Source of the DNA: Rhizobium leucaenae USDA 9039
GTDB taxonomy: Bacteria; Pseudomonadota; Alphaproteobacteria; Rhizobiales; Rhizobiaceae
Assembly: GCF_000426285.1 (NCBI RefSeq)
Contig: NZ_AUFB01000021.1
Location: forward strand, 1 to 64,000
DNA: 64,000 nt
Direction of reading: 5' to 3'
In this document: positions 24,954-33,677 of the stretch, one piece after another
Position numbering within the stretch: the first letter of the stretch is position 1
Layout of the letters: each line of letters begins with the position of its first letter
Program-made: the position numbers and the translations under genes
Notes under the pieces: model-generated
What the model saw: the letters and a program-made list of their open reading frames with translations, nothing else
What the model was told of the DNA's origin: nothing
Database searches by the model: none

Positions 24954-26462
24954 TCACTTGTAGATAAAGCCGACAGTGCCGTGGAAATCGGCATCGGCGA
25001 CCGGCGGCCCGTCCTTGTGCCCGTAGATCTTGTTGACACGGTTCATGAAGAAGCCGCTGATATCGTTGCTCGGGGAGAAATTGTCGTCCGGGCGAGCAAG
25101 CTGGCTACGGGCCACCGGCCGCACCAGATAAGGTGTCGCGATGATGACCAGCTCGGTTTCGTCGCGCTGAAAGCTCTTTTGACGGAATAGAGCACCAAGG
25201 ATCGGAATCTTCGAGGCGCCCGGCGTACCATTGGTGGTCTGCTGGATGGAATCGCTCAGGAGACCGGCCAAAGCGATCGAGCCGCCGGATGGCAACTCCA
25301 CCGAAGTGTCGGCGGCGCGCTGGTTGTAGGTTGCCGTGCCGGCGTTAGCCGTGCCAACAGGATTGGAAACCTGAGTCTGCACATGCAAGGCGATTCGTCC
25401 GGCAGACAGCACGACAGGCGTGAAGGCCAAACTGATGCCATAGGTGAAGGGTGTGACCGTGACGGTCCCGTCCTTGTTCGTGACGGCGTATAGCGTCTGA
25501 CCGCCCGAATTGAAGGTAGCGGCCTGGCCGGAGATCGCCGTCAACGTCGGCTCAGCCAGCGTACGGACGGCGCCAGCCTGCTCAAGAGCATTGAGATAAG
25601 TACTGATATTGTACTTGCCGATGGCGGTTTTGAACAAGCTGGCCAGACCGCCGCCGCCGGCTGCCGCAATCCCATCCGCGCCAGGACTGCCGAGCTGGGC
25701 AACCAACTGCCCACCGGAGGAATTGCTGACAAGATTGTCGAAGCCGATCTGCTTCAGCACGCTGCGCTTGATCTCGGCGACGGTGACCTTGAGCGTCACT
25801 TGATCCTCGCCTTCGATCTGCAGCAGATTGACGATCTGCGAAGTCTGGCGTGATTCCGCGAAGAGGGCGACGGAATTGTCGCCGCCGCTGGCGCTTGCAG
25901 TTTCGGTGCGGGTCGTCGCCTCACCGCCCTTGAGGAAGGCCTCGGCAAGCTGTTCGGCGCGCGACGAATCCTGCGGCGTTCGCACCGTGCCGGTCATGAC
26001 AATGTTGTCGGAGACGATCTCGACATTGATGTCGGAGTCCGGGATGAAGCGCTTGATATTGGCCTGAAGAGTGGAAATGTCGCGCTCGATCTGGAGGTCG
26101 AGGCTGACGATCTCCTTCCCGTCGGCGCCGAAGACGAAGATATTGGTCTGGCCGACCGTCTTGCCGAAGAGATAGATGCGACGCGAGGTACGCGTCACGG
26201 CATCGGCCATCTTGGGATCGGAGACGAGAATATCATGGGCATCCGCCGGCAAGTCGACCACCAGCGCCTTGTTGAGGCCGAGCTTCAGCGTGCGCTTGGT
26301 GCCGAGGCCGGCAATCGTAACGATGCTGTCGGCACCGTCGGCCTTGGCCGTCGCCATCCGCAGGAAGGCGGGAGCCTCAGCGAAAGGCAGACCGATGAAA
26401 GCGGCCGAAAAGGAGAGAGCCGCAAGCGAGAGGAGGCCGATCGGTGTGCTGGTCTTGAACAT
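24954..26462 (-). CDS. cpaC: Tad pilus outer-membrane secretin CpaC/RcpA
   Basis: About 502 residues from ATG 26462, which follows AAGGGGCGGG. A second ATG at 26480 overlaps the cpaB stop (ATGA) and is also possible. Signal peptide covers residues 1-38. Residues 45-125 are the pilus-formation N-terminal domain (LKLGLNKALVVDLPADAHDILVSDPKMADAVTRTSRRIYLFGKTVGQTNIF), then a BON-like segment, then the T2SS/T3SS secretin domain (VRTLAEPTLTAISGQAATFNSGG and the C-terminal PILGALFRQKSFQRDETELVIIATPYLVRP). It forms the outer-membrane pore for the pilus. A shorter paralogue of its N-domain is encoded at 28647. Confidence 0.93.
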   Translation of the reverse strand: MFKTSTPIGLLSLAALSFSAAFIGLPFAEAPAFLRMATAKADGADSIVTIAGLGTKRTLKLGLNKALVVDLPADAHDILVSDPKMADAVTRTSRRIYLFGKTVGQTNIFVFGADGKEIVSLDLQIERDISTLQANIKRFIPDSDINVEIVSDNIVMTGTVRTPQDSSRAEQLAEAFLKGGEATTRTETASASGGDNSVALFAESRQTSQIVNLLQIEGEDQVTLKVTVAEIKRSVLKQIGFDNLVSNSSGGQLVAQLGSPGADGIAAAGGGGLASLFKTAIGKYNISTYLNALEQAGAVRTLAEPTLTAISGQAATFNSGGQTLYAVTNKDGTVTVTPFTYGISLAFTPVVLSAGRIALHVQTQVSNPVGTANAGTATYNQRAADTSVELPSGGSIALAGLLSDSIQQTTNGTPGASKIPILGALFRQKSFQRDETELVIIATPYLVRPVARSQLARPDDNFSPSNDISGFFMNRVNKIYGHKDGPPVADADFHGTVGFIYK

Positions 26463-26476
26463 GGTCCCGCCCCTTC

Positions 26477-27289
26477 TCATGGCGTCTTGGCTGCGGTTGC
26501 GCCATTGGTGACGATCGCGCCCGATTTGATGACCTGGACGACGGCGCCGCCGTTGTCCCCGGCCAGCAGGTAATCGGCGGCGGTCGTGTCCGGCTGCTGG
26601 GCGTCGGCGACGGAGCGAAGCGCCAGCGTCAGCCGGTCCGCCAACTGCTGGGCGACCGCAAGCACCTTTGTCTGATCCGGCGTCAGCTCAAGCGTCGCGG
26701 TCGTGCCGACGACGGACTTGGTACCATCCTGCTTTTCCTCGACCTGCTGATCTATGGCGAGCACGCGGACATTGCTGAGCACCGTCTCGGTCACGAATTT
26801 CTGAGTATCGCCTTTGCGCACCATGATCACATCGACCCGATCATTGGGAAGAATGAAGCCGCCGGCACCCGTCGCAACGGAGATTTCGGTGGAGACTGCG
26901 CGTTTGCCGGAGGGCAGCAGCGAGGAAAGAATGTGGCTGTTGGAATCGGCGACCTTCTCTTCGCGGATAGGTTCGCCTTCAAAGATCGGCAGACGCACGA
27001 CTGCGCCGCTCAAGTCTTTCAGCGCATCGGGGCGATCGGTTTGGGTGATGAAACCCTTGACGACACCGCTTTGCGGCCAGGCGATCCAGTGGATCGACTT
27101 GTCATTCAGGCGCGAGCCGACAGGAAGATTGGCGCCTGCGACGAGTACATTGATCGTCGCCTCTTTCTCTACCACTGCTTCGATATGCGGCACGACATTG
27201 CGTGAGCCGGCCAAACGCATCGCCAGCAGTCCGGCAAGTCCTGCCGCGACGACTGCCACCGCGAGTATCATTAAGCGAGCGGGTTTCAT
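26477..27289 (-). CDS. cpaB: Tad pilus assembly protein CpaB/RcpC
   Basis: About 270 residues. Starts at ATG 27289 (MKPARLMILAVAVVAAG), because AAGGA lies 6-7 bases before it but only 1 base before the alternative ATG 27295. One N-terminal membrane anchor or uncleaved signal, then a SAF domain (LVAGANLPVGSRLNDKSIHWIAWPQ), then the RcpC domain with VPIFEGEPI-type and VDVIMVRK segments. CpaB is periplasmic and thought to contact peptidoglycan or gate the secretin. Its stop overlaps a possible cpaC start, indicating translational coupling. Confidence 0.9.
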   Translation of the reverse strand: MKPARLMILAVAVVAAGLAGLLAMRLAGSRNVVPHIEAVVEKEATINVLVAGANLPVGSRLNDKSIHWIAWPQSGVVKGFITQTDRPDALKDLSGAVVRLPIFEGEPIREEKVADSNSHILSSLLPSGKRAVSTEISVATGAGGFILPNDRVDVIMVRKGDTQKFVTETVLSNVRVLAIDQQVEEKQDGTKSVVGTTATLELTPDQTKVLAVAQQLADRLTLALRSVADAQQPDTTAADYLLAGDNGGAVVQVIKSGAIVTNGATAAKTP

Positions 27290-27452
27290 GATCATTCCTT
27301 GGGGAATACGACTCTTCGCCCCGCAGAATGCCCTGCAATTGGTGTAATTATGGTTAATGGTATATTACATTTACAGTTACTTAATCATGGCGATCAAAGT
27401 CACACAAAATATAAAACGAGCAATATACCGTTAATACTTAGAAATATCTAAT

Positions 27453-27965
27453 TTAGATAATATGCGATGACGCTGCGGCGACCATGGGCGACGAGGGAAA
27501 AGCCAGGAAGCCGCCGATAGCGATGGCAATGCCATAAGGGATCTTTTTGGCGATCATCAGCGAGTTCGGCAGCGGCAGGCCCATCGCCATGATGGCATTC
27601 GACTGGGAGCGTATCATCAGGATGACGATCGTCACCACGCCGCCGAGGAAGGCGACATAAATGAGAAAGGCGAGAAGCGACGGATCGAAGCCGAACCAGA
27701 GTGCGGAAGCTGCCAGCAGCTTGGCATCGCCGCCGCCCATGACGTTCAACGCGAAGAGCGCAAAGCAGGTGCCGAAAACAATGGCCGCGCCGGCGAAGTG
27801 CATGCCGATGTCAGGCCATGTCAGGCCGACGAGCGGCGCAAGCACGATGAAGGAGCAGGCCAATATGAGCGATACCCGATTCGGGATCGTCATCGTAAGC
27901 AGGTCAGTGAGGGCTGCGACCGCCAGACACAGTGGGAAGATCAGCAATGTCGCGGCTTCAAGCAT
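27453..27965 (-). CDS. cpaA: Prepilin peptidase CpaA/TadV
   Basis: About 170 residues from ATG 27965, since GGGGA precedes it; the upstream TTG is unlikely. Inner-membrane aspartic protease of the A24 type without the N-methylase domain, as usual for Tad systems. The two active-site Asp are in LTDLLTMTIPNRVS and in the GxGD motif, MGGGDAKLL. About six transmembrane helices. It cleaves the Flp and pseudopilin leader after Gly. It lies between the flp terminator and cpaB; an A/T-rich 160-bp gap precedes cpaB, which might hold a second promoter. Confidence 0.92.
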   Translation of the reverse strand: MLEAATLLIFPLCLAVAALTDLLTMTIPNRVSLILACSFIVLAPLVGLTWPDIGMHFAGAAIVFGTCFALFALNVMGGGDAKLLAASALWFGFDPSLLAFLIYVAFLGGVVTIVILMIRSQSNAIMAMGLPLPNSLMIAKKIPYGIAIAIGGFLAFPSSPMVAAASSHII

Positions 27966-27983
27966 CAAACATCCCCAACTCAA

Positions 27984-28023
27984 CTATAAAAATCAAAAAC
28001 CGCTCATGATACTGAGCGGTTTT
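27984..28023 (-). terminator. Terminator after the flp pilin gene
   Basis: AAAACCGCTCA (27996-28006) pairs perfectly with TGAGCGGTTTT (28013-28023) around a 6-base loop. On the minus strand the stem is followed by a T-rich run (TTTTGATTTTT, toward 27986). It lies 35 bp past the flp stop and just ahead of the cpaA start, which would uncouple abundant pilin mRNA from the assembly genes. Confidence 0.8.
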
Positions 28024-28058
28024 CGCCTAAGACATGTCTTCGCAGCACCCGCAATTAA

Positions 28059-28241
28059 TTAATGTGCGGTGGAAGCGGTGGTCATATTGCTCGAAATACG
28101 ATTGAAAACGGTGCTGAGCGAGTTGCCCAGGGTCGTGGCGCCGGCAATGATGGCGACGGAGATCAGCGCTGCGATCAGGCCATATTCAATTGCGGTCGCA
28201 CCGGATTCATCTTTCAGGAAACGCGAAAAAAGCTTGGTCAT
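28059..28241 (-). CDS. flp: Flp type IVb major pilin
   Basis: 60 residues, the normal Flp size. A basic leader MTKLFSRFLKDESG is followed by ATAIEYGLIAALISVAIIAGATTLG; the Gly/Ala junction is the predicted cleavage site, and the Glu at +5 followed by Tyr at +6 is the Flp motif. The polar C-terminus is short (STVFNRISSNMTTASTAH). Pilin subunits are processed by CpaA and polymerised by CpaF/TadB/TadC for surface attachment. It is the first gene of the minus-strand cluster, with its own terminator and a long upstream region. Confidence 0.95.
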   Translation of the reverse strand: MTKLFSRFLKDESGATAIEYGLIAALISVAIIAGATTLGNSLSTVFNRISSNMTTASTAH

Positions 28242-28646
28242 AAGTTAACTCCACTCACTTTGTTGACAGCACGTCCGCCAACTGTTCGCCGTTGATCGGA
28301 TGAGTTGCACGGTAGCTGCTGGCCGTTTCCATCGCTTTAAGGAAGTGGGTTAACAGATCGAAAACTCCGAAGCGGAAATAGACTAGTTAACGTCAATTCA
28401 TGTCTTTCTGAGCATTTTTAAAGAAAATCTTCAGCCTCTTCGCAATGTTTAGGGGTTTATGTATTAGCAATGAACGGGAATTGTCCCAGTATATTGCAAC
28501 TCCCGTAGGGAAATCCCAAAATGGAAGAGGAAGAGGCGGCGCTGCACCGGAATTGAACGAATAGCCCTTCTCTTAATTATTCATTCACCATTCTTTCTCA
28601 TTCTATCTGGCAATCATTTTTGCCATCAGCTTAACGAGGCCAAACC
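28242..28646. other. Divergent regulatory region of the pilus locus
   Basis: About 405 bp without a gene between flp (-) and the CpaC-N-like gene (+). It is richer in A/T than the surroundings and must hold the flp promoter. TGGCAATCATTTTTGC (28608-28623) resembles a sigma-54 site but has one base too many between GG and GC, so I do not call it. No small ORF or RNA is supported. Confidence 0.5.
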
Positions 28647-29069
28647 ATGCCGACCCGCGGCAGAATCGCATTCTTTGCCTGCGTCGCCGCAACAGTGGGC
28701 TTAGTGCCGCAGTTTTCGCACGCCGCCGACGACGGCATGCTGCGTGTCTATATGGATCATGCGCGCGTATTGAAGCTTGATCGTCCAGTCAGCAAGGTCA
28801 TCGTCGGCAACTCGCAGGTTGCCGACGCAACGGTCGCCGATCCGAAGACCATCGTGCTGACCGGCCGCAGTTTCGGCACCACGAACATCGTCCTGCTCGA
28901 TTCCGACGGCAATGCGATCGTCGACGAACGTGTCCTGGTTTCGATCGATGAGGGCAATACCGTCCGCGTCTACCGTCAGACCAGCCGTTCGGTGCTGTCC
29001 TGCACGCCCAACTGCGAGCAGCACGCCCAACAGAACAACACCGCGGCCGCCGCATCCGCCACTCCATAG
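28647..29069 (+). CDS. Periplasmic protein with pilus-formation N-terminal domain (CpaC-N-like)
   Basis: 140 residues. Signal peptide residues 1-27 (..PQFSHA-ADDG). Residues 30-110 are the domain that forms the N-terminus of CpaC/RcpA secretins: MDHARVLKLDRPVSKVIVGNSQVADATVADPKTIVLTGRSFGTTNIVLLDSDG. It has no secretin barrel. The C-terminal tail contains two Cys (LSCTPNC) and an Ala/Gln/Asn-rich low-complexity end. It is divergent from flp and followed by tadE 160 bp downstream. The family is common in Rhizobiales tad loci. A role as a periplasmic adaptor or competitor for the CpaC N-domain is inference. Confidence 0.88.
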   Translation: MPTRGRIAFFACVAATVGLVPQFSHAADDGMLRVYMDHARVLKLDRPVSKVIVGNSQVADATVADPKTIVLTGRSFGTTNIVLLDSDGNAIVDERVLVSIDEGNTVRVYRQTSRSVLSCTPNCEQHAQQNNTAAAASATP

Positions 29070-29229
29070 CGGTGGCGCCCTCGGTCCCGCCCTATATTCA
29101 GCTATACTTTATAAGGTTTCTTTTTTTTAAATAATTCCAAGCATCCCTTCAATATGAAGAGAGATGCGAAACGGATTATCAAGAAAGCAGTTCTAGCCTT
29201 ACCCCACTTAAATCGCCGCGGATTCCGGT

Positions 29230-29865
29230 ATGACACCAGATGACGATCTTCTTGGGGGCAGGATTTTTGCACAGCGACGTGCTTGCGGACGCTTGCGCGA
29301 ATTCGTGCGTTCTCGCGACGGGACTGCGGCCATCGAATTCGCTCTGCTGGCGATCCCCTATTTCCTGATCATCTTCGCAATTTTGGAAACCTTCGTTGCC
29401 TTCACGGCCGAGCAAGTGGTTTCCAATGCGGTCGATACAGTGTCGCGCGAGATCAGAACCGGGCAGATCACCTATAATCACAACGCGACGACCGACATGA
29501 CCGCGGCGCAGTTTCGCCAGGCCTTCTGCAACGAGATCTCGGTGATCATCGTCTGCTCGGCGGCTGAGCTGGCGACGCCCACCAATCTCTATCTCGATGT
29601 CGAAAGCTACGCGACCTTCGCCGCTATGCCGACAACCGTGCCGCGCACCTCGTCAGATCCTTATTCCGATCTGAACACGACGGGCTTCACTTTTGCGCCC
29701 GGCGGTGCCGAGTCGAAGAACATGGTGCGTGCCTACTATCGCTGGCAAGTGATGACCGATCTGCTGCGGCCTTATCTCACCACCATACGTCCATCTGACG
29801 GTTCGATGCCGACGACCTATCTCATCGTCGCGACATCGGCCTTCCAAAACGAGAATTATCCGTGA
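29230..29865 (+). CDS. tadE: TadE-family minor pseudopilin
   Basis: 211 residues. A cytosolic N-terminus of about 30 residues, then the TadE motif RSRDGTAAIEFALLAIPYFLIIFAILETFVAF: cleavage after Gly and the conserved Glu make it a class IV prepilin-like protein, processed by CpaA. The remainder is a periplasmic domain with a Cys pair (AFCNEIS and IIVCSAAE). TadE and TadF are thought to prime the pilus. Its stop overlaps a GTG in frame with the next gene, so tadE and tadF are coupled. Confidence 0.9.
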   Translation: MTPDDDLLGGRIFAQRRACGRLREFVRSRDGTAAIEFALLAIPYFLIIFAILETFVAFTAEQVVSNAVDTVSREIRTGQITYNHNATTDMTAAQFRQAFCNEISVIIVCSAAELATPTNLYLDVESYATFAAMPTTVPRTSSDPYSDLNTTGFTFAPGGAESKNMVRAYYRWQVMTDLLRPYLTTIRPSDGSMPTTYLIVATSAFQNENYP

Positions 29866-29876
29866 GAAGGGTCGCG

Positions 29877-30455
29877 ATGGGTCGGAAGAAGCTGATGGCT
29901 AGGTTTTGCGCTCCCCTGCGGCGCCTTGCCCGAGACGAGCGGGGCATCGGCGCGATCGAATTCGCCATTCTGTTCCCGGTGCTGCTGATGCTCTATCTCG
30001 GCGCTTTCGAGCTTACCGTAGCGCTCAGCGTCGAAAAACGAGCCAGCCGGTCGGCCGGATCCATTGCTGATATCCTGACGCACCAATCGAGCGTCAGCAA
30101 GACGGTGCTCGCCACCATGCCTTCGGTTGCCGGCGCCATTTTCGCGCCCTACGACACGACCGGCCTGACGCTAAAAATCACCGGCATTCAGCTCGATGCA
30201 AGCAGCAACGCCACCGTTGCCTGGTCCTGGGCACAGGATGGCAGCAAGCCGTATTCGACCGGCAGCGCCGTCACCGTTCCCAGCGACATTGATCAGCCAA
30301 GCACGTTTCTGGTGCGCACCGAGCTCGCCATTCCATATCAGCTCATTAGTTTCGGCTCGGATTTCCTGCCGGCCGGCAGCAGCCAGATCACCATCGGCCG
30401 CGAATATTTCTATCGCCCACGCACCGAAACTGCGATTACCTGCAGCGATTGTTGA
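29877..30455 (+). CDS. TadF/TadE-like minor pseudopilin
   Basis: About 192 residues from ATG 29877, which has AGAAGGG at 5-6 bases; a GTG at 29862 overlapping the tadE stop is an alternative. The motif is RDERGIGAIEFAILFPVLLMLYLGAFELTVALSVEKRASRSAGSIADILTHQ. The cleavage site, Glu and membrane helix mirror tadE. The C-terminus ends with a Cys pair (ITCSDC), likely a periplasmic disulfide. No tadG (von Willebrand-like) gene follows; the next gene is deoB, so this closes the plus-strand pilus group. Confidence 0.85.
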   Translation: MGRKKLMARFCAPLRRLARDERGIGAIEFAILFPVLLMLYLGAFELTVALSVEKRASRSAGSIADILTHQSSVSKTVLATMPSVAGAIFAPYDTTGLTLKITGIQLDASSNATVAWSWAQDGSKPYSTGSAVTVPSDIDQPSTFLVRTELAIPYQLISFGSDFLPAGSSQITIGREYFYRPRTETAITCSDC

Positions 30456-30590
30456 ACAGAATCCCTGTGAATTCCTGCTATATTGCCAGGCTGAACAGAA
30501 AATTGCCAAGTTGACGTCGCCGTTATATGGGTGACGTTCAATGCGCTCGACGCTGGGCGTCGCGCGTTGAGCAATCCTATCGGGTGGACC

Positions 30591-31811
30591 ATGGCGCGCG
30601 CCTTTCTCTTCGTTCTTGATTCCTTCGGTGTCGGCGGCGGTCCGGATGCGGCCGCATATGGTGATGAGGGGGCCGATACGCTCGGCCATATCGCCGAATT
30701 CTGCGCGGCTGGCGCCGCCGACCGCGAGGGCCTTCGTTCCGGCCCGTTGTCGCTGCCGAACATGTCGGGTCTCGGCTTGCTGGAGATCGCCAAGGCGGCT
30801 ACTGGCCGTTATCCGGACGGCATGCCGAAGCCGGAAAAGCTTTATGGTCTTTATGGCTGCGCCAATGAAGTGTCGCGCGGCAAGGACACGCCATCCGGCC
30901 ACTGGGAAATTGCCGGCACACCCGTCATGTTCGATTGGGGTTATTTTTCCACCGAAGGCGATGCATTTCCGCCGGAACTGGTCGAAGCCATCTGCGAGGC
31001 GGCCGACCTTCCCGGCATTCTCGGCAACTGCCACGCATCCGGCACCGAGATCATTGCCAAATATGGCGAGGAGCATATAAGCAGCGGTAAGCCGATCTGT
31101 TACACCTCATCCGACTCCGTCTTCCAGATTGCCGCGCATGAACATTATTTCGGCCTGGAACGGCTGATTGCGCTCTGCCAGATCGTCCGCACCCTGCTTG
31201 ATTCCTATAATATCGGCCGCGTGATTGCCCGCCCTTTCATCGGCGAAACGCAGGCCACATTCGAGCGTACGGGCAACCGCCGCGACTTCTCCGTGTTGCC
31301 GCCAGAACCGACCCTGCTGGACCGGTTGGTCAAAGCCGAGCGTACCGTGCATGCGGTTGGCAAAATCGGCGATATCTTTGCCCATCAGGGCATCTCCAAG
31401 GTCATCAAGGCCAACGGCAACATGAAGCTGATGGACGCGACGCTCCGGACTATGGACGAGGCAGCCGATGGCGATCTCGTCTTTACGAATTTCGTCGATT
31501 TCGACATGGTCTATGGTCATCGCCGCGATGTGGCCGGCTATGCGGCCGCGCTCGAAGCCTTCGATGCAAGGCTGCCGGAGGTGCATGAGAAGCTGAAGCC
31601 CGGCGATCTCGTTATCCTGACCGCCGATCACGGCTGTGACCCGACCTGGCGCGGCACGGACCACACACGGGAGCGCGTGCCTGTGATCGCTTACGGGCCT
31701 GGCATCCGCTCGCGCTCGATCGGCGTCCGCCAGAGCTATGCCGATATCGGCGAGACCGTCGCGCGCCATTTGGGAATTGCGGCAGGACCGCATGGAAGGA
31801 GTTTTCTGTGA
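30591..31811 (+). CDS. deoB: Phosphopentomutase
   Basis: 406 residues from ATG 30591, exactly the usual size. Belongs to the alkaline-phosphatase superfamily and interconverts (deoxy)ribose-1-phosphate and -5-phosphate. The N-terminal metal Asp is in ARAFLFVLDSFGVGGGPDA; the catalytic Thr block follows at GDEGADTLGH; C-terminal metal residues lie in LTADHGCDPTWRGTDHTRERVP. It links PunA and DeoA, which make the 1-phosphate, to DeoC, which consumes deoxyribose-5-phosphate; both sets lie in this window on the opposite strand. The stop overlaps the add start by GTGA. Confidence 0.95.
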   Translation: MARAFLFVLDSFGVGGGPDAAAYGDEGADTLGHIAEFCAAGAADREGLRSGPLSLPNMSGLGLLEIAKAATGRYPDGMPKPEKLYGLYGCANEVSRGKDTPSGHWEIAGTPVMFDWGYFSTEGDAFPPELVEAICEAADLPGILGNCHASGTEIIAKYGEEHISSGKPICYTSSDSVFQIAAHEHYFGLERLIALCQIVRTLLDSYNIGRVIARPFIGETQATFERTGNRRDFSVLPPEPTLLDRLVKAERTVHAVGKIGDIFAHQGISKVIKANGNMKLMDATLRTMDEAADGDLVFTNFVDFDMVYGHRRDVAGYAAALEAFDARLPEVHEKLKPGDLVILTADHGCDPTWRGTDHTRERVPVIAYGPGIRSRSIGVRQSYADIGETVARHLGIAAGPHGRSFL

Positions 31812-32776
31812 CATCGCATTTGAAGAAGGTCGAGCTGCACTGCCATCTGGAAGGTGCTGCTCCGCCGGCGCTGACGCTCGCACAGGCACGGAAATACAAC
31901 GTCGACACAAGCGCCTTCATGCGTGACGGTATCTATCTCTGGAAGGATTTCACCGAATTCCTCGTCTGCTACGACAAGGTTTCCGAGGTCTATCGCACCG
32001 AGGAAGACTACGCGCTGCTGACCGAGACCTATCTCGAAGAGCTTGCGGAGATCGGCTCGATCTACAGCGAGCTGATCGTCTCACCCGATCATGGCGACCG
32101 TATCGGCCTTGGCGCGGATGCGTATATGGCCGGTGTCTCTGCCGGCATTCGCGCGGCGCAGGAAAAGAGCGGCATCGTCGCCCGGCTGCTCGTTACCGGA
32201 GAACGTCATTTCGGGCCGGAGCGCGTCATCAAGGCCGCCGAATATGCCGCCAGAAGCGACAATCCCCTGATCACGGGCTTCAATATGGCGGGTGAGGAAC
32301 GCATGGGGCGCGTTGCCGATTACGCGCGTGCCTTCGACATTGCCCGCGAAGCCGGCCTCGGCCTCACCATCCACGCCGGCGAAGTCTGCGGCGCCTTCAG
32401 CGTCGCCGATGCGGTCGAGTTGGTCCGCCCATCGCGCATCGGTCATGGTGTGCGCGCCATCGAGGATGCCGACCTCGTCAGACGTCTCGCCGATCTCGGC
32501 ACGGTGCTGGAAGTCTGCCCCGGCTCGAATGTCGCTCTGAATGTCTTTCCTGATTTCGCAGCGCATCCGCTGCGCCAGCTTCGCGATGCGGGTGTGCGCG
32601 TCACCATTAATTCCGACGATCCGCCCTTTTTCCACACCTCGTTGAAGCGCGAATACGAGCTGGCATCCACGTCCTTTGGCTTCAGCGACGACGAGATCAA
32701 TGCCATGACCCGCACTGCGGTCGAGGCAGCGTTTGTGGACGAGGTGACACGGGCGTCTCTGCTCGCCAGATTATGA
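31808..32776 (+). CDS. add: Adenosine deaminase family protein
   Basis: 322 residues from a GTG at 31808 overlapping the deoB stop (GTGA). Zinc ligands: HxH in VELHCHLEGA, His in LTIHAGE, and the Asp pair in INSDDPPFF; the catalytic Glu follows HAG. It deaminates adenosine or deoxyadenosine to inosine, which PunA can cleave. Some bacterial relatives are adenine deaminases, and sequence alone does not fully separate the two; the coupling to deoB and the nearby nucleoside importer favour the nucleoside enzyme. Confidence 0.9.
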   Translation: MTSHLKKVELHCHLEGAAPPALTLAQARKYNVDTSAFMRDGIYLWKDFTEFLVCYDKVSEVYRTEEDYALLTETYLEELAEIGSIYSELIVSPDHGDRIGLGADAYMAGVSAGIRAAQEKSGIVARLLVTGERHFGPERVIKAAEYAARSDNPLITGFNMAGEERMGRVADYARAFDIAREAGLGLTIHAGEVCGAFSVADAVELVRPSRIGHGVRAIEDADLVRRLADLGTVLEVCPGSNVALNVFPDFAAHPLRQLRDAGVRVTINSDDPPFFHTSLKREYELASTSFGFSDDEINAMTRTAVEAAFVDEVTRASLLARL

Positions 32777-32848
32777 CCGCATTATTTTAGGTCGTCGATT
32801 GGGGATGACGTTCCAAAATGCGGCCTATTTTCTTGCACAAGAGGCGAT

Positions 32849-32879
32849 TTCCGTGGAAGAAACATCAGATATCACGGAA
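32849..32879 (+). promoter_or_regulatory. Hairpin in the upp leader
   Basis: TTCCGTG (32849-32855) pairs with CACGGAA (32873-32879), ending about 6 bases before the GGAAGG ribosome-binding site of upp. A further pair, CCGCATT near 32779 and AATGCGG near 32817, lies upstream. These could form a leader that modulates translation or separates upp from add. No U-run follows, so it is not a simple terminator. Confidence 0.35.
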
Positions 32880-32898
32880 TTATTGGAAGGCTGAAATC

Positions 32899-33528
32899 AT
32901 GGACGGCGTCACTGTCATCGATCACCCGCTCGTGCAGCATAAATTGACCATCATGCGCAAGAAGGAGACGTCGACGGGAAGCTTTCGCCGGCTTCTGCGC
33001 GAGATTTCGACACTGCTCTGCTATGAAGTGACCCGCGACCTCGAACTGACGATCGAGACCATCGAGACGCCGTTGCAGCCGATGGACGCGCCGATCCTGG
33101 AAGGCAAGAAGCTGGTTTTCGCCTCGATCCTGCGCGCCGGCAACGGCCTGCTGGAAGGCATGCTCGACCTCGTGCCCTCGGCCCGCGTCTCGCATATCGG
33201 TGTCTACCGAGATCATGAAACGTTGCAGCCGGTCGAATATTACTTCAAGGCACCGGACGACATATCCGAGCGCCTGATCATCGTCGTCGACCCGATGCTG
33301 GCAACCGGCAATTCCTCGATCGCCGCGATCGACAAGCTGAAGGAGCGCGGCGCCCATAATATCCGTTTTCTCTGCCTGCTCGCGGCCCCGGAAGGCATCG
33401 CCAATTTCTGCAAGGCGCATCCGGATGTCCCGGTCTTCACGGCGGCGATCGACAGTCACTTGAACGAAAAGGGCTATATCGTCCCCGGGCTCGGCGACGC
33501 CGGCGACCGGATGTACGGCACGAAATAA
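32899..33528 (+). CDS. upp: Uracil phosphoribosyltransferase
   Basis: 209 residues, normal size, from ATG 32899 with GGAAGG upstream. It converts uracil and PRPP to UMP. The PRPP loop is VDPMLATGNSS, and the C-terminal uracil-binding segment is YIVPGLGDAGDRMYGT. Uracil is released by the deoA product's activity on the opposite strand, so it fits the salvage region. It is 122 bp from add and has a hairpin leader and its own terminator, so it may be separately transcribed. Confidence 0.96.
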   Translation: MDGVTVIDHPLVQHKLTIMRKKETSTGSFRRLLREISTLLCYEVTRDLELTIETIETPLQPMDAPILEGKKLVFASILRAGNGLLEGMLDLVPSARVSHIGVYRDHETLQPVEYYFKAPDDISERLIIVVDPMLATGNSSIAAIDKLKERGAHNIRFLCLLAAPEGIANFCKAHPDVPVFTAAIDSHLNEKGYIVPGLGDAGDRMYGTK

Positions 33529-33561
33529 ATCCTGCCGATATAATTGCTTTTTTTGCCTGGC

Positions 33562-33590
33562 AGCCCCCAAACTGCTGGGCTTTTTATTGA
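33562..33590 (+). terminator. Terminator after upp
   Basis: AGCCC (33562-33566) pairs with GGGCT (33577-33581), directly followed by TTTTTATT. It lies 34 bp after the upp stop. A second T-run at 33548-33554 precedes it. The short stem makes the call moderate. Confidence 0.6.
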
Positions 33591-33677
33591 TCTGTTTAGC
33601 GCCCTGTCAGCGAAGCTGCTTTAAATAGTAGGGATCAATGGGCTCGACGTACGAAGCTCATAAGAGGGATCTCGCCG

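Noticed and set aside
28608..28623. Sigma-54-like promoter TGGCA..TTGC between flp and the CpaC-N gene
   Set aside because: GG and GC are separated by 11 bases instead of 10, and sigma-54 promoters are sensitive to this spacing.
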